From the NCBI GenBank assembly GCA_041660925.1, contig JBAZVI010000015.1, positions 1-22,833 on the forward strand: a DNA stretch of 22,833 bases. The letters are read 5' to 3'. Origin of the DNA: Elusimicrobiota bacterium. Lineage in GTDB: Bacteria > Elusimicrobiota > Elusimicrobia > UBA1565. Numbering within the stretch: position 1 is the stretch's first letter; every line of letters starts with the position of its first letter. This document shows positions 15,814 through 22,833 of the stretch, in pieces. The translations under genes were made by a program, and so were the position numbers. A model generated the notes under the pieces. The model saw only the letters and a list, made by a program, of their open reading frames with translations, was not told where the DNA came from and did no database searches.

Positions 15814-16706
15814 TGCACGAAGCCTTTCTCGCGGAGGGAGCGGGTGAGCAGGCCGATGACGTCCTCGGAGGTTTCGGCGCGGAGGAGCGGGATGCGGTGG
15901 CGGCGGCAGTGGCGTTCGATCTCGTCGAGGTAGGCGGCGTAGCGTTCGCGGTAGGCGCGGCGCAGGGAGGCGTCGACGACGACGGTGCGGACGGCGCCGG
16001 ACTCGCGGTCAACGAGACGATATTCGCCGGCCTCGCCCGGGTCTCCCTCGGTCGGGTCGGCGATGTGGATGACGGACAACTCGTGGCGGGCGTAGCGGAG
16101 GCGGTCGAGGGCCTTGAGCGCGTCGCCGGGATCGGAGCCCCAGAGGTCGGTGATCCACACGGCCATGCCGCGGGCGGGACGGGCGGCGAGCCAGCGGCGG
16201 GCGGCCTCCTCAAGCGAGGCGGCGGAAGTCGTGGCGGTGCGGGCGGATAGAAAACCGAGCACCTCCTGGAAACGCTGGCGTCCGCGGGCGGGCGGGAGCG
16301 TGGCGGGGGCGGCTCCGTCGAGGGCGACGAGGCCAAGGCGGTCGTGGTTGCAGAGGGCGATGTAGGCGAGGCCGGCGGCGACGCGGCGGGCGTGGTCGAA
16401 CTTGCGCGGCGCGCCGAAGTCCATGGACGCGGTGGCGTCGAGCAGCAGGTGGACGGGGAGGTCCTGTTCCTCGGAGTAGAGCTTGAGGACGAGGGTGCGC
16501 CAGCGGGCGTAGGCGTTCCAGTCGATGTGGCGCCAGTCGTCGCCGGGGCCGAAGGGACGGTAACCGGCGAACTCGATGCTGGCGCCGCGCTGGACGGAGC
16601 GGCGCTCGGCGCGCTGGCGCGAGCTGACGAGCTGGCGCGCGAGCAGGGCGAGGCCTTCCAGGCGGCGAAGGAAGTCCTCGTCGAAGAGCTGGGGCGAGTC
16701 AGCCAT
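15810..16706 (-). CDS. DUF58 domain protein
   Basis: A 298-aa protein matching the usual length and motifs of DUF58 proteins that partner MoxR ATPases. Seen: RRSVQRGASIEFAGYRPFGP then GDDWRHIDWNAYAR (residues 36-68), the defining DUF58 block; a VWA-like strand LLLDATASM (87-95); MAVWITDLW (161-169); and VIHIADPTEGDPGEAGEYRL, the usual position of the DPxE segment. No membrane helix is seen. It overlaps the upstream unknown gene by one base (TGATG) and the BatA-like gene by four (ATGA), so the three are translationally coupled. Confidence 0.93.
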   Translation of the reverse strand: MADSPQLFDEDFLRRLEGLALLARQLVSSRQRAERRSVQRGASIEFAGYRPFGPGDDWRHIDWNAYARWRTLVLKLYSEEQDLPVHLLLDATASMDFGAPRKFDHARRVAAGLAYIALCNHDRLGLVALDGAAPATLPPARGRQRFQEVLGFLSARTATTSAASLEEAARRWLAARPARGMAVWITDLWGSDPGDALKALDRLRYARHELSVIHIADPTEGDPGEAGEYRLVDRESGAVRTVVVDASLRRAYRERYAAYLDEIERHCRRHRIPLLRAETSEDVIGLLTRSLREKGFVQ

Positions 16707-17206
16707 CAGATCGTGAACTCGCCGACGATGGGCTGGCCTGCCGCATCAGAAAACGCGGTGTTGTAATGAAGCGGAAACAGGTTCGGAAGTTGAAGCACTT
16801 TTTCGGCCTCACTTTTTATCGATAACATCATCGAGTTTAAGAGGGGGTGACGGCTAAAAATGAACCTTTTGTCGGCGGCGAAGAGACATATGCAGAACGC
16901 ATCTGCATTCATGACATACCCGTGAAGTTTAATGCCGCTTGGATTATCAAACGTGGCCTTCAGAAATATGCGTATGTTGTCGTGCGGTAATTTCTTTAAA
17001 TCCAAAATCGTGTAATGCGGGTGTGAACCTCCTGTATCGAGATCCTTGAATCGTTGAGCCACCCAGTTCCGTTCAATACCCCAGGAGGCGATGACTTCGA
17101 GTTCGTCGTAGTCGTAATGTTCAGACCAAGCGGGCCATTCATCGAAGTCTTCACGAGTGAGTGGATCGTCACCTGCTTTGATGCGAAATGTGGAAGCCTG
17201 TGTCAT
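16706..17206 (-). CDS. 166-aa unknown protein of AT-richer composition inside the MoxR operon
   Basis: No family is recognised. The protein is acidic near the N-terminus (LTREDFDEWPAWSEHYDYDE), with aromatic and hydrophobic strands (IRIFLKATFDNPSGIKLHGY, AFCICLFAADKRFIFSR) and the end NTAFSDAAGQPIVGEFTI. It has no signal peptide or membrane helix, so it is probably cytoplasmic. The segment from about 16760 to 17170 is near 47% GC by eye, against roughly 75% in its neighbours, pointing to recent acquisition. It nevertheless fits tightly: 7 nt after the MoxR stop, and its TGA overlaps the DUF58 ATG as TGATG. MoxR and DUF58 genes are normally adjacent, so this gene interrupts a standard pair. 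A small immunity-like or stand-alone cargo protein is possible but not shown. Confidence 0.8.
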   Translation of the reverse strand: MTQASTFRIKAGDDPLTREDFDEWPAWSEHYDYDELEVIASWGIERNWVAQRFKDLDTGGSHPHYTILDLKKLPHDNIRIFLKATFDNPSGIKLHGYVMNADAFCICLFAADKRFIFSRHPLLNSMMLSIKSEAEKVLQLPNLFPLHYNTAFSDAAGQPIVGEFTI

Positions 17207-17213
17207 TGGTTAC

Positions 17214-18275
17214 TCAGGCCTTCCAGGCGGCGCGGCGGGTTTCGATGAGCTCGGCGAGGAGTTTGTCGATGCCGACGCCGTCGGCCTGGGCCTCGAAGTT
17301 GAGGATGACGCGGTGGTTGAGCACGGCGGGGGCGACGGCGAGGACGTCCTCGGTGGCGACATGGTAGCGGCCGGCGAGGACGGCGCGGACCTGGGCGGCG
17401 AGGAGGCAGGCCTGGCCGGCGCGAGGGCTGGCGCCGTAGCGGGAATAGCGGCGGAGGCCGGGCGAGGCGTATTCGGTTTCGGGATGCGTGCCCATGACGA
17501 GCTCGACGGCGCGACGGCGCACGGTGTCGGGAACGGGGACGCGGCGGGCGAGCCGGCCCATGCGCACGAGCTCGGCGCCGTCGAAGACGGGTTGCACGCG
17601 CGTGGTGACGGCGCCGGTGGTGCGGGCGAGGATGTTCTCGAACTCCTCGAAGGAAGGGTAGGGCACGACGAGGCGGAAAAAGAAACGGTCGAGCTGGGCC
17701 TCGGGGAGCGGGTAGGTGCCTTCCTGTTCGAGGGGGTTCTGGGTCGCGAGCACGAAGAAAGGCTCCTCGAGAAGATGGGTTTCGCCGCCGGTGGTGACGG
17801 ATTTTTCCTGCATGGCCTCGAGCAGGGCCGACTGGGTTTTCGGGGTGGCGCGGTTGATTTCGTCGCCGAGGAGCAGGTTGCAGAAAAGGGGGCCGCGGGA
17901 GAACTCGAAGCGGGAGGCGCCCTTGCCGTCCTCGACGAAGATGCGTGTGCCGACGAGGTCGGCGGGCATGAGGTCGGGGGTGAACTGGACGCGGCCGAAC
18001 TTGAGGTGAAGGGCGTCGGCGATGGTTTTTACGAGGAGGGTCTTGCCGAGGCCGGGGACGCCCTCGAGGAGGACGTGGCCGCCGGCGACCATGGCGGTGA
18101 GGCAGTGGTCGATGATCGCGTGCTGGCCGACGATGACCTGGCCGAGGGTTTCCTTGAGGAGCTTGAAGGCGTCGCGGAAGCGGGCGAGCTCGGCCTCGGT
18201 GGCGGGATCAAGATCGGGCGCAGGGGCGGCCGGTGCGGGATGGGAGGCGGGCGGGGGAAGCAGCGGATCGGTCAT
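17214..18275 (-). CDS. MoxR-family AAA+ ATPase
   Basis: A 353-aa MoxR ATPase. Seen: lead-in LGQVIVGQHAIIDHCLTAMV, Walker A GVPGLGKT (72-79), Walker B LLLGDEINRA (134-143; D138, E139), sensor 1 ATQNP (167-171), arginine-finger motif EAQLDRF (182-188), and the sensor 2 region GASPRAGQ (281-288). The first 25 residues are a Pro/Ala-rich extension. MoxR proteins are chaperone-like ATPases that act with VWA/DUF58 partners, and those partners are encoded next in this operon. The start at 18275 is fixed by the ATGA overlap with the upstream DUF4175-like gene and by the family length; the longer open frame upstream is the shadow of that gene. Confidence 0.95.
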   Translation of the reverse strand: MTDPLLPPPASHPAPAAPAPDLDPATEAELARFRDAFKLLKETLGQVIVGQHAIIDHCLTAMVAGGHVLLEGVPGLGKTLLVKTIADALHLKFGRVQFTPDLMPADLVGTRIFVEDGKGASRFEFSRGPLFCNLLLGDEINRATPKTQSALLEAMQEKSVTTGGETHLLEEPFFVLATQNPLEQEGTYPLPEAQLDRFFFRLVVPYPSFEEFENILARTTGAVTTRVQPVFDGAELVRMGRLARRVPVPDTVRRRAVELVMGTHPETEYASPGLRRYSRYGASPRAGQACLLAAQVRAVLAGRYHVATEDVLAVAPAVLNHRVILNFEAQADGVGIDKLLAELIETRRAAWKA

Positions 18276-19855
18276 GGCGTTTTGGAGACGGGAGGGGCGG
18301 AATCCTGGGTTGGGCGGATGAGTTGAAAATAGCGTTGGATCGCGCGGCGGTGTTCCAGCGGGAGCGATTCGTCTTCGACGGCCTCGCGGGAGAGCCGGGT
18401 GAACTCGGCGAGGTCCGCCTCGGTGGCGGCGCTGGCGAGGGTCGGGGCGGACTCGGAGGAGCTGACCGTGCGCTTGGTGCTTTCGCCGTCGGCGTTGGCG
18501 GTGCCGGAGAGGGATTCCTTGCGGGTGGCGTCGGCGAGGGCGTTTTCCGCGCCGGGCGAGTGATCGCCCGGGCCGTTGCCGATGCCGTTGCCGGGGGGGC
18601 CTTGACCTGGTCCGCGGGCGGGAGACTGACTCTGGCCGGCCATTTCGAGTCCGCCCTCTTTGTCGCCGGGCTTCCTGCCCTCGGCCAGCGCGAGACGGGC
18701 TTCGGAGAGGGAACGGGCGACGGACGAAAGAGCGGAGCGGGCGGCGTCGCAGGAGGCGGCTTCGCGGGATTGGTCGGCGAGCGAGGCGGAGCATTTGGCG
18801 AGCGACTTGGCGTCGCGGGCGGAGGCGGCCTCGCGCATTTTTTTGACGGACTCGGCGAGCTTGGCGTCGCCTTTTTTGGCGGCCTTGTCGGCGAGTTTAT
18901 CGAGGCGTTTGGCGGTTTCGGCGGGGGTGCCGTCTTTGAAGGCAAGTTTGGCGCTCTCGGCGGCGAGGGCGGAGGCGGCCTTGTCGAGGGCGGCGGCCGC
19001 CGCGGCGAGGTCGCGTTCCTTGAGGGCCTTGGTGGCGGCTTCCATGCCGTCGATGCCGGAGAGGGCGTCGGAGAGGTCCTCGGCGTGGTTGGAAACGCCG
19101 GCGGAGGCGAGGGTCTGGGAGGCCTCGGCCAGGCGGGCCTCGACGCGGGCGAGGGCGACGAGGAGTTCGCGGTCGGAGAGATTGGGTTCGCCGAGCTTGG
19201 ACTTGAGTTCGGCGATGGTTTCGCGGAAGGCGTCCCACTCTTTGCCTTTTTGGTCCTTGGCGGTTTTGTCCCAGTCCTTGGTCAGCTCGGCGAGGGCGGT
19301 CTGTTGCGCGGCGCGCAACGCGGCGGCGGAATCGGGGCCGGCGGGAATGGACTGGGGCAGCAGAAAAAAGGCGAGGAGGGCGGCGAGGACGGCGGAGCCG
19401 GTGGCGAGTCCGGTGCGACGCGGCCAGTGAAGGGGCCATGCGGTGTTCCAATCGGCGGAACCGGTGTGGGCGACGGCCTGGCGGAGGATGGCGGCGCGCC
19501 ACGCGGGGGAGGTGCGATGGGCGAGTTCGCGGGCGGCGAGGGCTTCGTCGGCCAGGCCGAACTGGCGGTCGATGCGGGCGTGGACCAAGGATGGCGAAAG
19601 CGGACGGAGACGGCCGATGAACCAACCGAGCAGAGGGCAGGCGACGGCGGTGGCGAGAAGGCCGAGGGAAACGGAACGCGGAAGATTGATCGCGGCGGTC
19701 GTGGCGGCCAGAGCGGAGGCGGGAACGGCGAAGAGGGCACCGGCCAGAAAGCCCGCCCGGGAGCGTCCACTGCGGAGGCGACTGGAGGCGCGGCAGACGA
19801 GTTTGGCCCAATCCTGCTCGAGAGCGGAGGAGTCTGAATGGATGGGCTGGGGCAT
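18272..19855 (-). CDS. DUF4175-like membrane protein with long Ala-rich coiled coil
   Basis: A 527-aa protein. Three membrane helices are visible at about 33-56, 62-80 and 149-167. Between the second and third lies a conserved-looking segment (VHARIDRQFGLADEALAARE) of the kind seen in DUF4175-type proteins. Residues 170-390 are Ala/Lys/Glu/Asp-rich and should form long helices or coiled coils outside the membrane. A Gly/Pro/Asn low-complexity linker follows (about 400-435), then a short helical end (SLPLEHRRAIQRYFQLIRP). It is the first gene of the run leading to MoxR, so it probably carries the operon start. The family assignment is moderate and rests on topology and context. Confidence 0.8.
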   Translation of the reverse strand: MPQPIHSDSSALEQDWAKLVCRASSRLRSGRSRAGFLAGALFAVPASALAATTAAINLPRSVSLGLLATAVACPLLGWFIGRLRPLSPSLVHARIDRQFGLADEALAARELAHRTSPAWRAAILRQAVAHTGSADWNTAWPLHWPRRTGLATGSAVLAALLAFFLLPQSIPAGPDSAAALRAAQQTALAELTKDWDKTAKDQKGKEWDAFRETIAELKSKLGEPNLSDRELLVALARVEARLAEASQTLASAGVSNHAEDLSDALSGIDGMEAATKALKERDLAAAAAALDKAASALAAESAKLAFKDGTPAETAKRLDKLADKAAKKGDAKLAESVKKMREAASARDAKSLAKCSASLADQSREAASCDAARSALSSVARSLSEARLALAEGRKPGDKEGGLEMAGQSQSPARGPGQGPPGNGIGNGPGDHSPGAENALADATRKESLSGTANADGESTKRTVSSSESAPTLASAATEADLAEFTRLSREAVEDESLPLEHRRAIQRYFQLIRPTQDSAPPVSKTP

Positions 19856-20046
19856 GGGTAAGGCGGCGATCCGTGGCGGGTTACGCGAGGTGACGCGATC
19901 CGCGACGGTTGCTCATAGATCGAATGCAATAGTCATGCAGATCAATCTTTACCGTCTTTAATAATGTAAAATTAATGTCATGCCCTCTGCCATTCAGGGA
20001 AAAGGCACGGGCTCCCGGCGTCGCGCAGGAGGACTGGGGCGGGATT
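19856..20046. promoter_or_regulatory. AT-rich upstream region of the MoxR operon
   Basis: 190 nt between the second TPR gene and the first operon gene. Positions 19910-19980 are clearly AT-rich compared with everything around them, the expected place for the operon promoter on the minus strand. No -35/-10 pair near consensus could be settled. No convincing terminator hairpin with a T-run is seen for the upstream TPR gene. Confidence 0.35.
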
Positions 20047-21723
20047 TTAATGCCCAAGTATTCTGGAGAGTAATTCAGACCGGGCTTTTGCCCGCATGCG
20101 TTCCAGAATATCACCGGCTTCCGGATCCAGCGCACGCGCATGTTCTTTGGCCGCGTCTGCGGCTTGGCGATCGGCGTGTTTTTCGGAAAGTTGGGCTCGG
20201 CGGTCCAGCAGGTCGGCGTAAAAATAGGCGGCGGCCACATCGTCGGGGGCGGCGGCGTGGATGCGTTCCGTGGTCGCATCAAACAGTTCCTCGGCGTTGG
20301 CGGGTTGGCGGCTTTGCGCGGCCGCCCGGGCCAGGGTTTCATATGCGAACCAGTCTTTGAGGGTGGGCCGGATCTTTTTCGGGGCGACCGCAAACGCGCG
20401 GGCATAGTAGTCCATCGCGCCTGACAGGTCGTGCTGGTCGTAGACTCGGGCGATTTCGAGGAGCACGATGGGTTCGTTCGGGCGGATGCGCTCCATCAGT
20501 TTGAGGTATTGGATGTAAACGCCGAAGATTTGAGCGCGTGCGACGATGGGGCGGTGACTCGACAACCACTCGAAGTCGTCGGCATGCGACGGGGTTTCCT
20601 TCATCGCGAGGGTGGCCGCAAGGTGGTGCCGGCTCGCAAGCGTGGCGAGGTCGATGAGCCGTTCGCGGATTTCGGCCGTGTCGGACGGATCTTTCCACCT
20701 CAAGGCGATGGCGGCCCGTGCGTGCGGAGCGGAGCGGGCTTGCAAGGCGGCGTCCATGTAATCGTTGCGCACGGAGGAAAAGCGTTCGTCTTCCGGCGAT
20801 ATCAACGCGGCGGCGCGTGCGATCAGGTGGACGTAAACGGGCGCGAACTGCGGATTGTTTTTGGCGGCTTTGGAGAGGGCGAGCCACGCGGCGCCTTTTT
20901 TGTTTTCGGGCGCCAGCTCGATGAGGCTGGCGTGCAGTTCCCAGAGGGTGAGTTCGGCGGCGGGCAGGGTGTTGCGCGTGCGCAGGGCGGCGATCAGGTC
21001 GTTGCGCAAGGCGGGAGTGTCGAGGGCGAGCGCGAGGGCCAGACGTGCCAGCGGGGCATTGAGGGGACGCAGCGCTGTCAGTTGCACGGCGTAATCAGCG
21101 GCGAATGCGTAGCTGAGATCGAGGCCGGCATCGATACCCAGCGACAGAAAACGAGGATCGAAATCGGGATGGGCGCGGGCTTGGGCAGACGTGCAGGCGA
21201 CAGTTGCTGTGAGCAGGTCGTGCTTGGCGTTGCCCATCATGGGCTGGCCGAAATCCGCATCCGTGTCCGCCAGGCGGGCGAGAATGTAGCGGGCTTCGAG
21301 GTAGGGGACGATGGGACTGGATGGATCACGATTTTTGAGGGAGACGGCGAGCAGGTCGGCGGCGGGCCAGTTGCCACGGGCGTAGAGCAATTCGGCGGCA
21401 AGCCAGCGGGGGACGGGATCCGGCGAATGCGTGTAGGCGGCCTTGGCGAAATTTAACGCGCGGGCGGTGTCCCCCAGAAACAGCCAGGCGCGGGCCAAGG
21501 TGGTGTTGAGCGGGGCGTGCGCCGTATCGGCGACGGGCTCGCGGTAGGAGTGGGAGAATTCCGCCAGCTGGGCGGCATTTCCCGTGGCGATGGCATCTGT
21601 GATTTTGCGGATGACTTCGGAGTCGGTGCCGGGCGGCGTGCCGGCGAGTGTCTGCGTGACGACGGAGACGGTGGCTGCGAACGCGAAGGCGAAGACGAGG
21701 GCCAGACGTCGCGGGAATTGCAT
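20047..21723 (-). CDS. exported TPR-like protein (558 aa)
   Basis: Starts MQFPRRLALVFAFAFAATVS VVTQTLA/GTP, a clear signal peptide with cleavage near residue 27, so probably periplasmic. The rest is helical and fits degenerate tetratricopeptide repeats: TLARAWLFLGDTARALNFAK, VPRWLAAELLYARGNWPAAD, EPIVLLEIARVYDQHDLSGA then MDYYARAFAVAPKK. The last TPR-like unit is AAYFYADLLDRRAQLSEKHA then DRQAADAAKEHARALDPEAG. Codon use matches the operon genes. It is separated from that operon by 191 nt and transcribed in the same direction; a related role is possible. The start at 21723 is preferred over 21834 because it places the signal peptide at the N-terminus. The partner is unknown. Confidence 0.85.
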   Translation of the reverse strand: MQFPRRLALVFAFAFAATVSVVTQTLAGTPPGTDSEVIRKITDAIATGNAAQLAEFSHSYREPVADTAHAPLNTTLARAWLFLGDTARALNFAKAAYTHSPDPVPRWLAAELLYARGNWPAADLLAVSLKNRDPSSPIVPYLEARYILARLADTDADFGQPMMGNAKHDLLTATVACTSAQARAHPDFDPRFLSLGIDAGLDLSYAFAADYAVQLTALRPLNAPLARLALALALDTPALRNDLIAALRTRNTLPAAELTLWELHASLIELAPENKKGAAWLALSKAAKNNPQFAPVYVHLIARAAALISPEDERFSSVRNDYMDAALQARSAPHARAAIALRWKDPSDTAEIRERLIDLATLASRHHLAATLAMKETPSHADDFEWLSSHRPIVARAQIFGVYIQYLKLMERIRPNEPIVLLEIARVYDQHDLSGAMDYYARAFAVAPKKIRPTLKDWFAYETLARAAAQSRQPANAEELFDATTERIHAAAPDDVAAAYFYADLLDRRAQLSEKHADRQAADAAKEHARALDPEAGDILERMRAKARSELLSRILGH

Positions 21724-21870
21724 GGAGGCCAAGGCGAAGGGCGAAAGGCGAGAGAGCAAGGCTGAAGGGATGGAAGCATGCGGACGGATTGAGGGAGTCG
21801 TCCGCTTCTCAATGATAACAAACGTGAACAACATTGAACTTGCACGTTCCGCCAGCTTGATGGGGCGGAG
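21724..21870. promoter_or_regulatory. divergent promoter region
   Basis: 147 nt between the minus-strand TPR gene and the + strand membrane protein gene. The AT-rich part (21811-21841) is where promoters for both directions would lie. For the + strand, TTGAGG (21789-21794) and TGATAA (21813-21818) are 18 nt apart, a weak match to -35/-10. The minus-strand promoter was not resolved. Confidence 0.25.
21731..21751. repeat. 7-bp tandem array before the second TPR start codon
   Basis: Three heptads AAGGCGA, AGGGCGA, AAGGCGA, followed by decayed units (GAGAGCA, AGGCTGA). On the minus strand the array ends 7 nt upstream of the ATG at 21723, matching the placement of the array at 11453-11480 before the other exported TPR protein. 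Confidence 0.65.
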
Positions 21871-22701
21871 ATGATAAAAGCGGCGAAGATCACCCTGCTG
21901 ACCTTGGCGCTCTTGCTGATCGGCTGGCTGGGGCTCGTTATTTGCGATCAGGAAGCCGCGTTCAGGGTTCCTTTGGAATATATTAAATTTCAGCTCTTAA
22001 AATCCAGAATCTCCACGGTGGATGTTCCTGCGGGCGTCGACAGTTACCAATATAAAGTTCAGTTGGTTTTCGCCGAGGCGTTTAAGCCGGATGTTGAGTT
22101 GAGGGCTCTTATTACGGGAGGAACAATGGAGACCGTTGTTTTTTTGAATAGCAGCGGCGAGGCGGTTACTCTTGTTGCAGCGGATCCATCTATTTGGGAT
22201 CACGAGTCACGGGAGTTTGCACTCGAAAGAGGCGGACATGGCGATGGAACCGGACAACTTCTCTCCAGTTGGATGAGCATGAAGGATTATGATAATGTCC
22301 CGCTGAGGCTTGAGGATTATAAGGTGTCGAGGAAGTCCCGGCAGCTACCGGCGGGATTAAAAGAGAAACTGATGAAGGTTTGGGTGGACGCGTTGATACA
22401 CGCGAAGCGCGATCAACACAGGATCGGTTTGGACGGAGGAACTTTTGATTATTTCGTTCAAACGAGTGCGCGAGGAGCTTTGAGAGGCAAAATATGGTCA
22501 CCGGATGAGGGCACCATTCCCTATGCACTGCTTCCAATCACGAACACGTTAATTGAATATCTTTTCCGGGGTATCAGCGAAGAAAAGATCGAAGAGGCCA
22601 TCAACAACTACTGGACACTGGCGGCCAAGCGGACGCCCGAGTCCCTTGAACTCGAATGGTTGGGGCTGGATGCGCATGGCTTTCCCCTGAGAGCGAACTG
22701 A
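21871..22701 (+). CDS. unknown 276-aa membrane-anchored protein
   Basis: No family recognised. An N-terminal hydrophobic helix (residues 7-24, ITLLTLALLLIGWLGLVI) follows a short basic start, so it is a signal anchor or uncleaved signal and the bulk should lie outside the cytoplasm. The rest is mixed alpha/beta: a beta-rich part (YKVQLVFAEAFKPDVELRAL, METVVFLNSSGEAVTLVAAD), a charged central part with a lysine-rich stretch (DYKVSRKSRQLPAGLKEKLM), and a helical end (FRGISEEKIEEAINNYWTLA). Composition is clearly less GC-rich than the operon genes, suggesting acquisition. GGGGCGGAG lies directly before the ATG, too close for an ideal Shine-Dalgarno. It is divergent from the TPR gene and no operon partner is in view. 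Confidence 0.75.
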   Translation: MIKAAKITLLTLALLLIGWLGLVICDQEAAFRVPLEYIKFQLLKSRISTVDVPAGVDSYQYKVQLVFAEAFKPDVELRALITGGTMETVVFLNSSGEAVTLVAADPSIWDHESREFALERGGHGDGTGQLLSSWMSMKDYDNVPLRLEDYKVSRKSRQLPAGLKEKLMKVWVDALIHAKRDQHRIGLDGGTFDYFVQTSARGALRGKIWSPDEGTIPYALLPITNTLIEYLFRGISEEKIEEAINNYWTLAAKRTPESLELEWLGLDAHGFPLRAN

Positions 22702-22833
22702 GGTGCGCTAAGCCGTAACCATGCAGTGGAAAAGAGCCGCCGATTGGGAACTGATTGATGGTGAATGAAACCTAAACAATCGGAGAGCGGAAGCCCGGTT
22801 CACCAATCGGTGGCCGGAAAAATCCAGTTCCAA
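22702..22833. other. non-coding end region with short inverted repeats
   Basis: No open frame of note. The motif CAATCGG occurs at 22777-22783 and 22804-22810, and inverted (CCGATTG) at 22740-22746. A wider inverted pair is GGAACTG (22747-22753) with CAGTTCC (22825-22831). Together they could fold as a nested hairpin that continues beyond the window, possibly another palindromic repeat or the edge of a mobile element. Confidence 0.35.

Noticed and set aside
17206..17216. Half copy of the variant B palindrome (GGTTACTC) at the MoxR/unknown gene junction
   Set aside because: Only 8 matching bases and no second arm; likely chance.
22740..22831. Integron attC-like site
   Set aside because: Nested inverted repeats are present, but the core RYYYAAC/GTTRRRY boxes are not found and no integrase is visible.

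Overview
The window is very GC-rich (about 70% by eye). It carries secreted TPR proteins, a MoxR-DUF58-VWA membrane operon, weak or absent Shine-Dalgarno sequences, and many short palindromic and 7-bp tandem repeats inside and between genes. This fits a member of the Verrucomicrobiota, most likely Opitutaceae. That placement is inferred from gene content and style; no rRNA or marker gene is present.

Left part (1-3.9 kb): a COG0523/CobW-type metallochaperone GTPase on the + strand faces a three-gene minus-strand set. That set is a WD40 protein, a small GNAT-like acetyltransferase and a 101-aa protein with a C-x4-C-P motif. A small HTH (XRE-like) gene lies on the + strand beyond them. Six copies of a 23-bp palindrome, in two sequence variants, sit at the gene boundaries. 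Two copies supply the stop codons of their genes, and one lies 2 nt before the HTH start. Other palindromes are inserted in frame inside the CobW and WD40 genes.

Middle part (3.9-19.9 kb, all minus strand): one operon-like run, in transcription order DUF4175-like membrane coiled-coil protein, MoxR AAA+ ATPase, an AT-richer 166-aa unknown protein, a DUF58 protein, a BatA/VWA membrane protein, a double-VWA membrane protein with a glutamine-amidotransferase-like middle, and a 2513-aa exported TPR protein. Most junctions overlap by 1-4 nt. MoxR-DUF58-VWA sets are generally thought to act as ATPase-driven chaperone or metal-insertion systems at the membrane. Here the set probably works with the giant periplasmic TPR scaffold. 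The AT-rich gene looks like an insertion that kept translational coupling.

Right part (20.0-22.8 kb): a second exported TPR-type protein on the minus strand, then a divergent AT-richer + strand gene for an unknown membrane-anchored protein, then about 130 nt of repeat-containing DNA. No tRNA, rRNA, transposase, integrase or CRISPR array was seen. The most unusual content is the variety of small repeats: 23-bp covarying palindromes, coding palindromes that give the same peptide in unrelated proteins, and 7-bp tandem arrays placed directly before the start codons of two exported TPR proteins.
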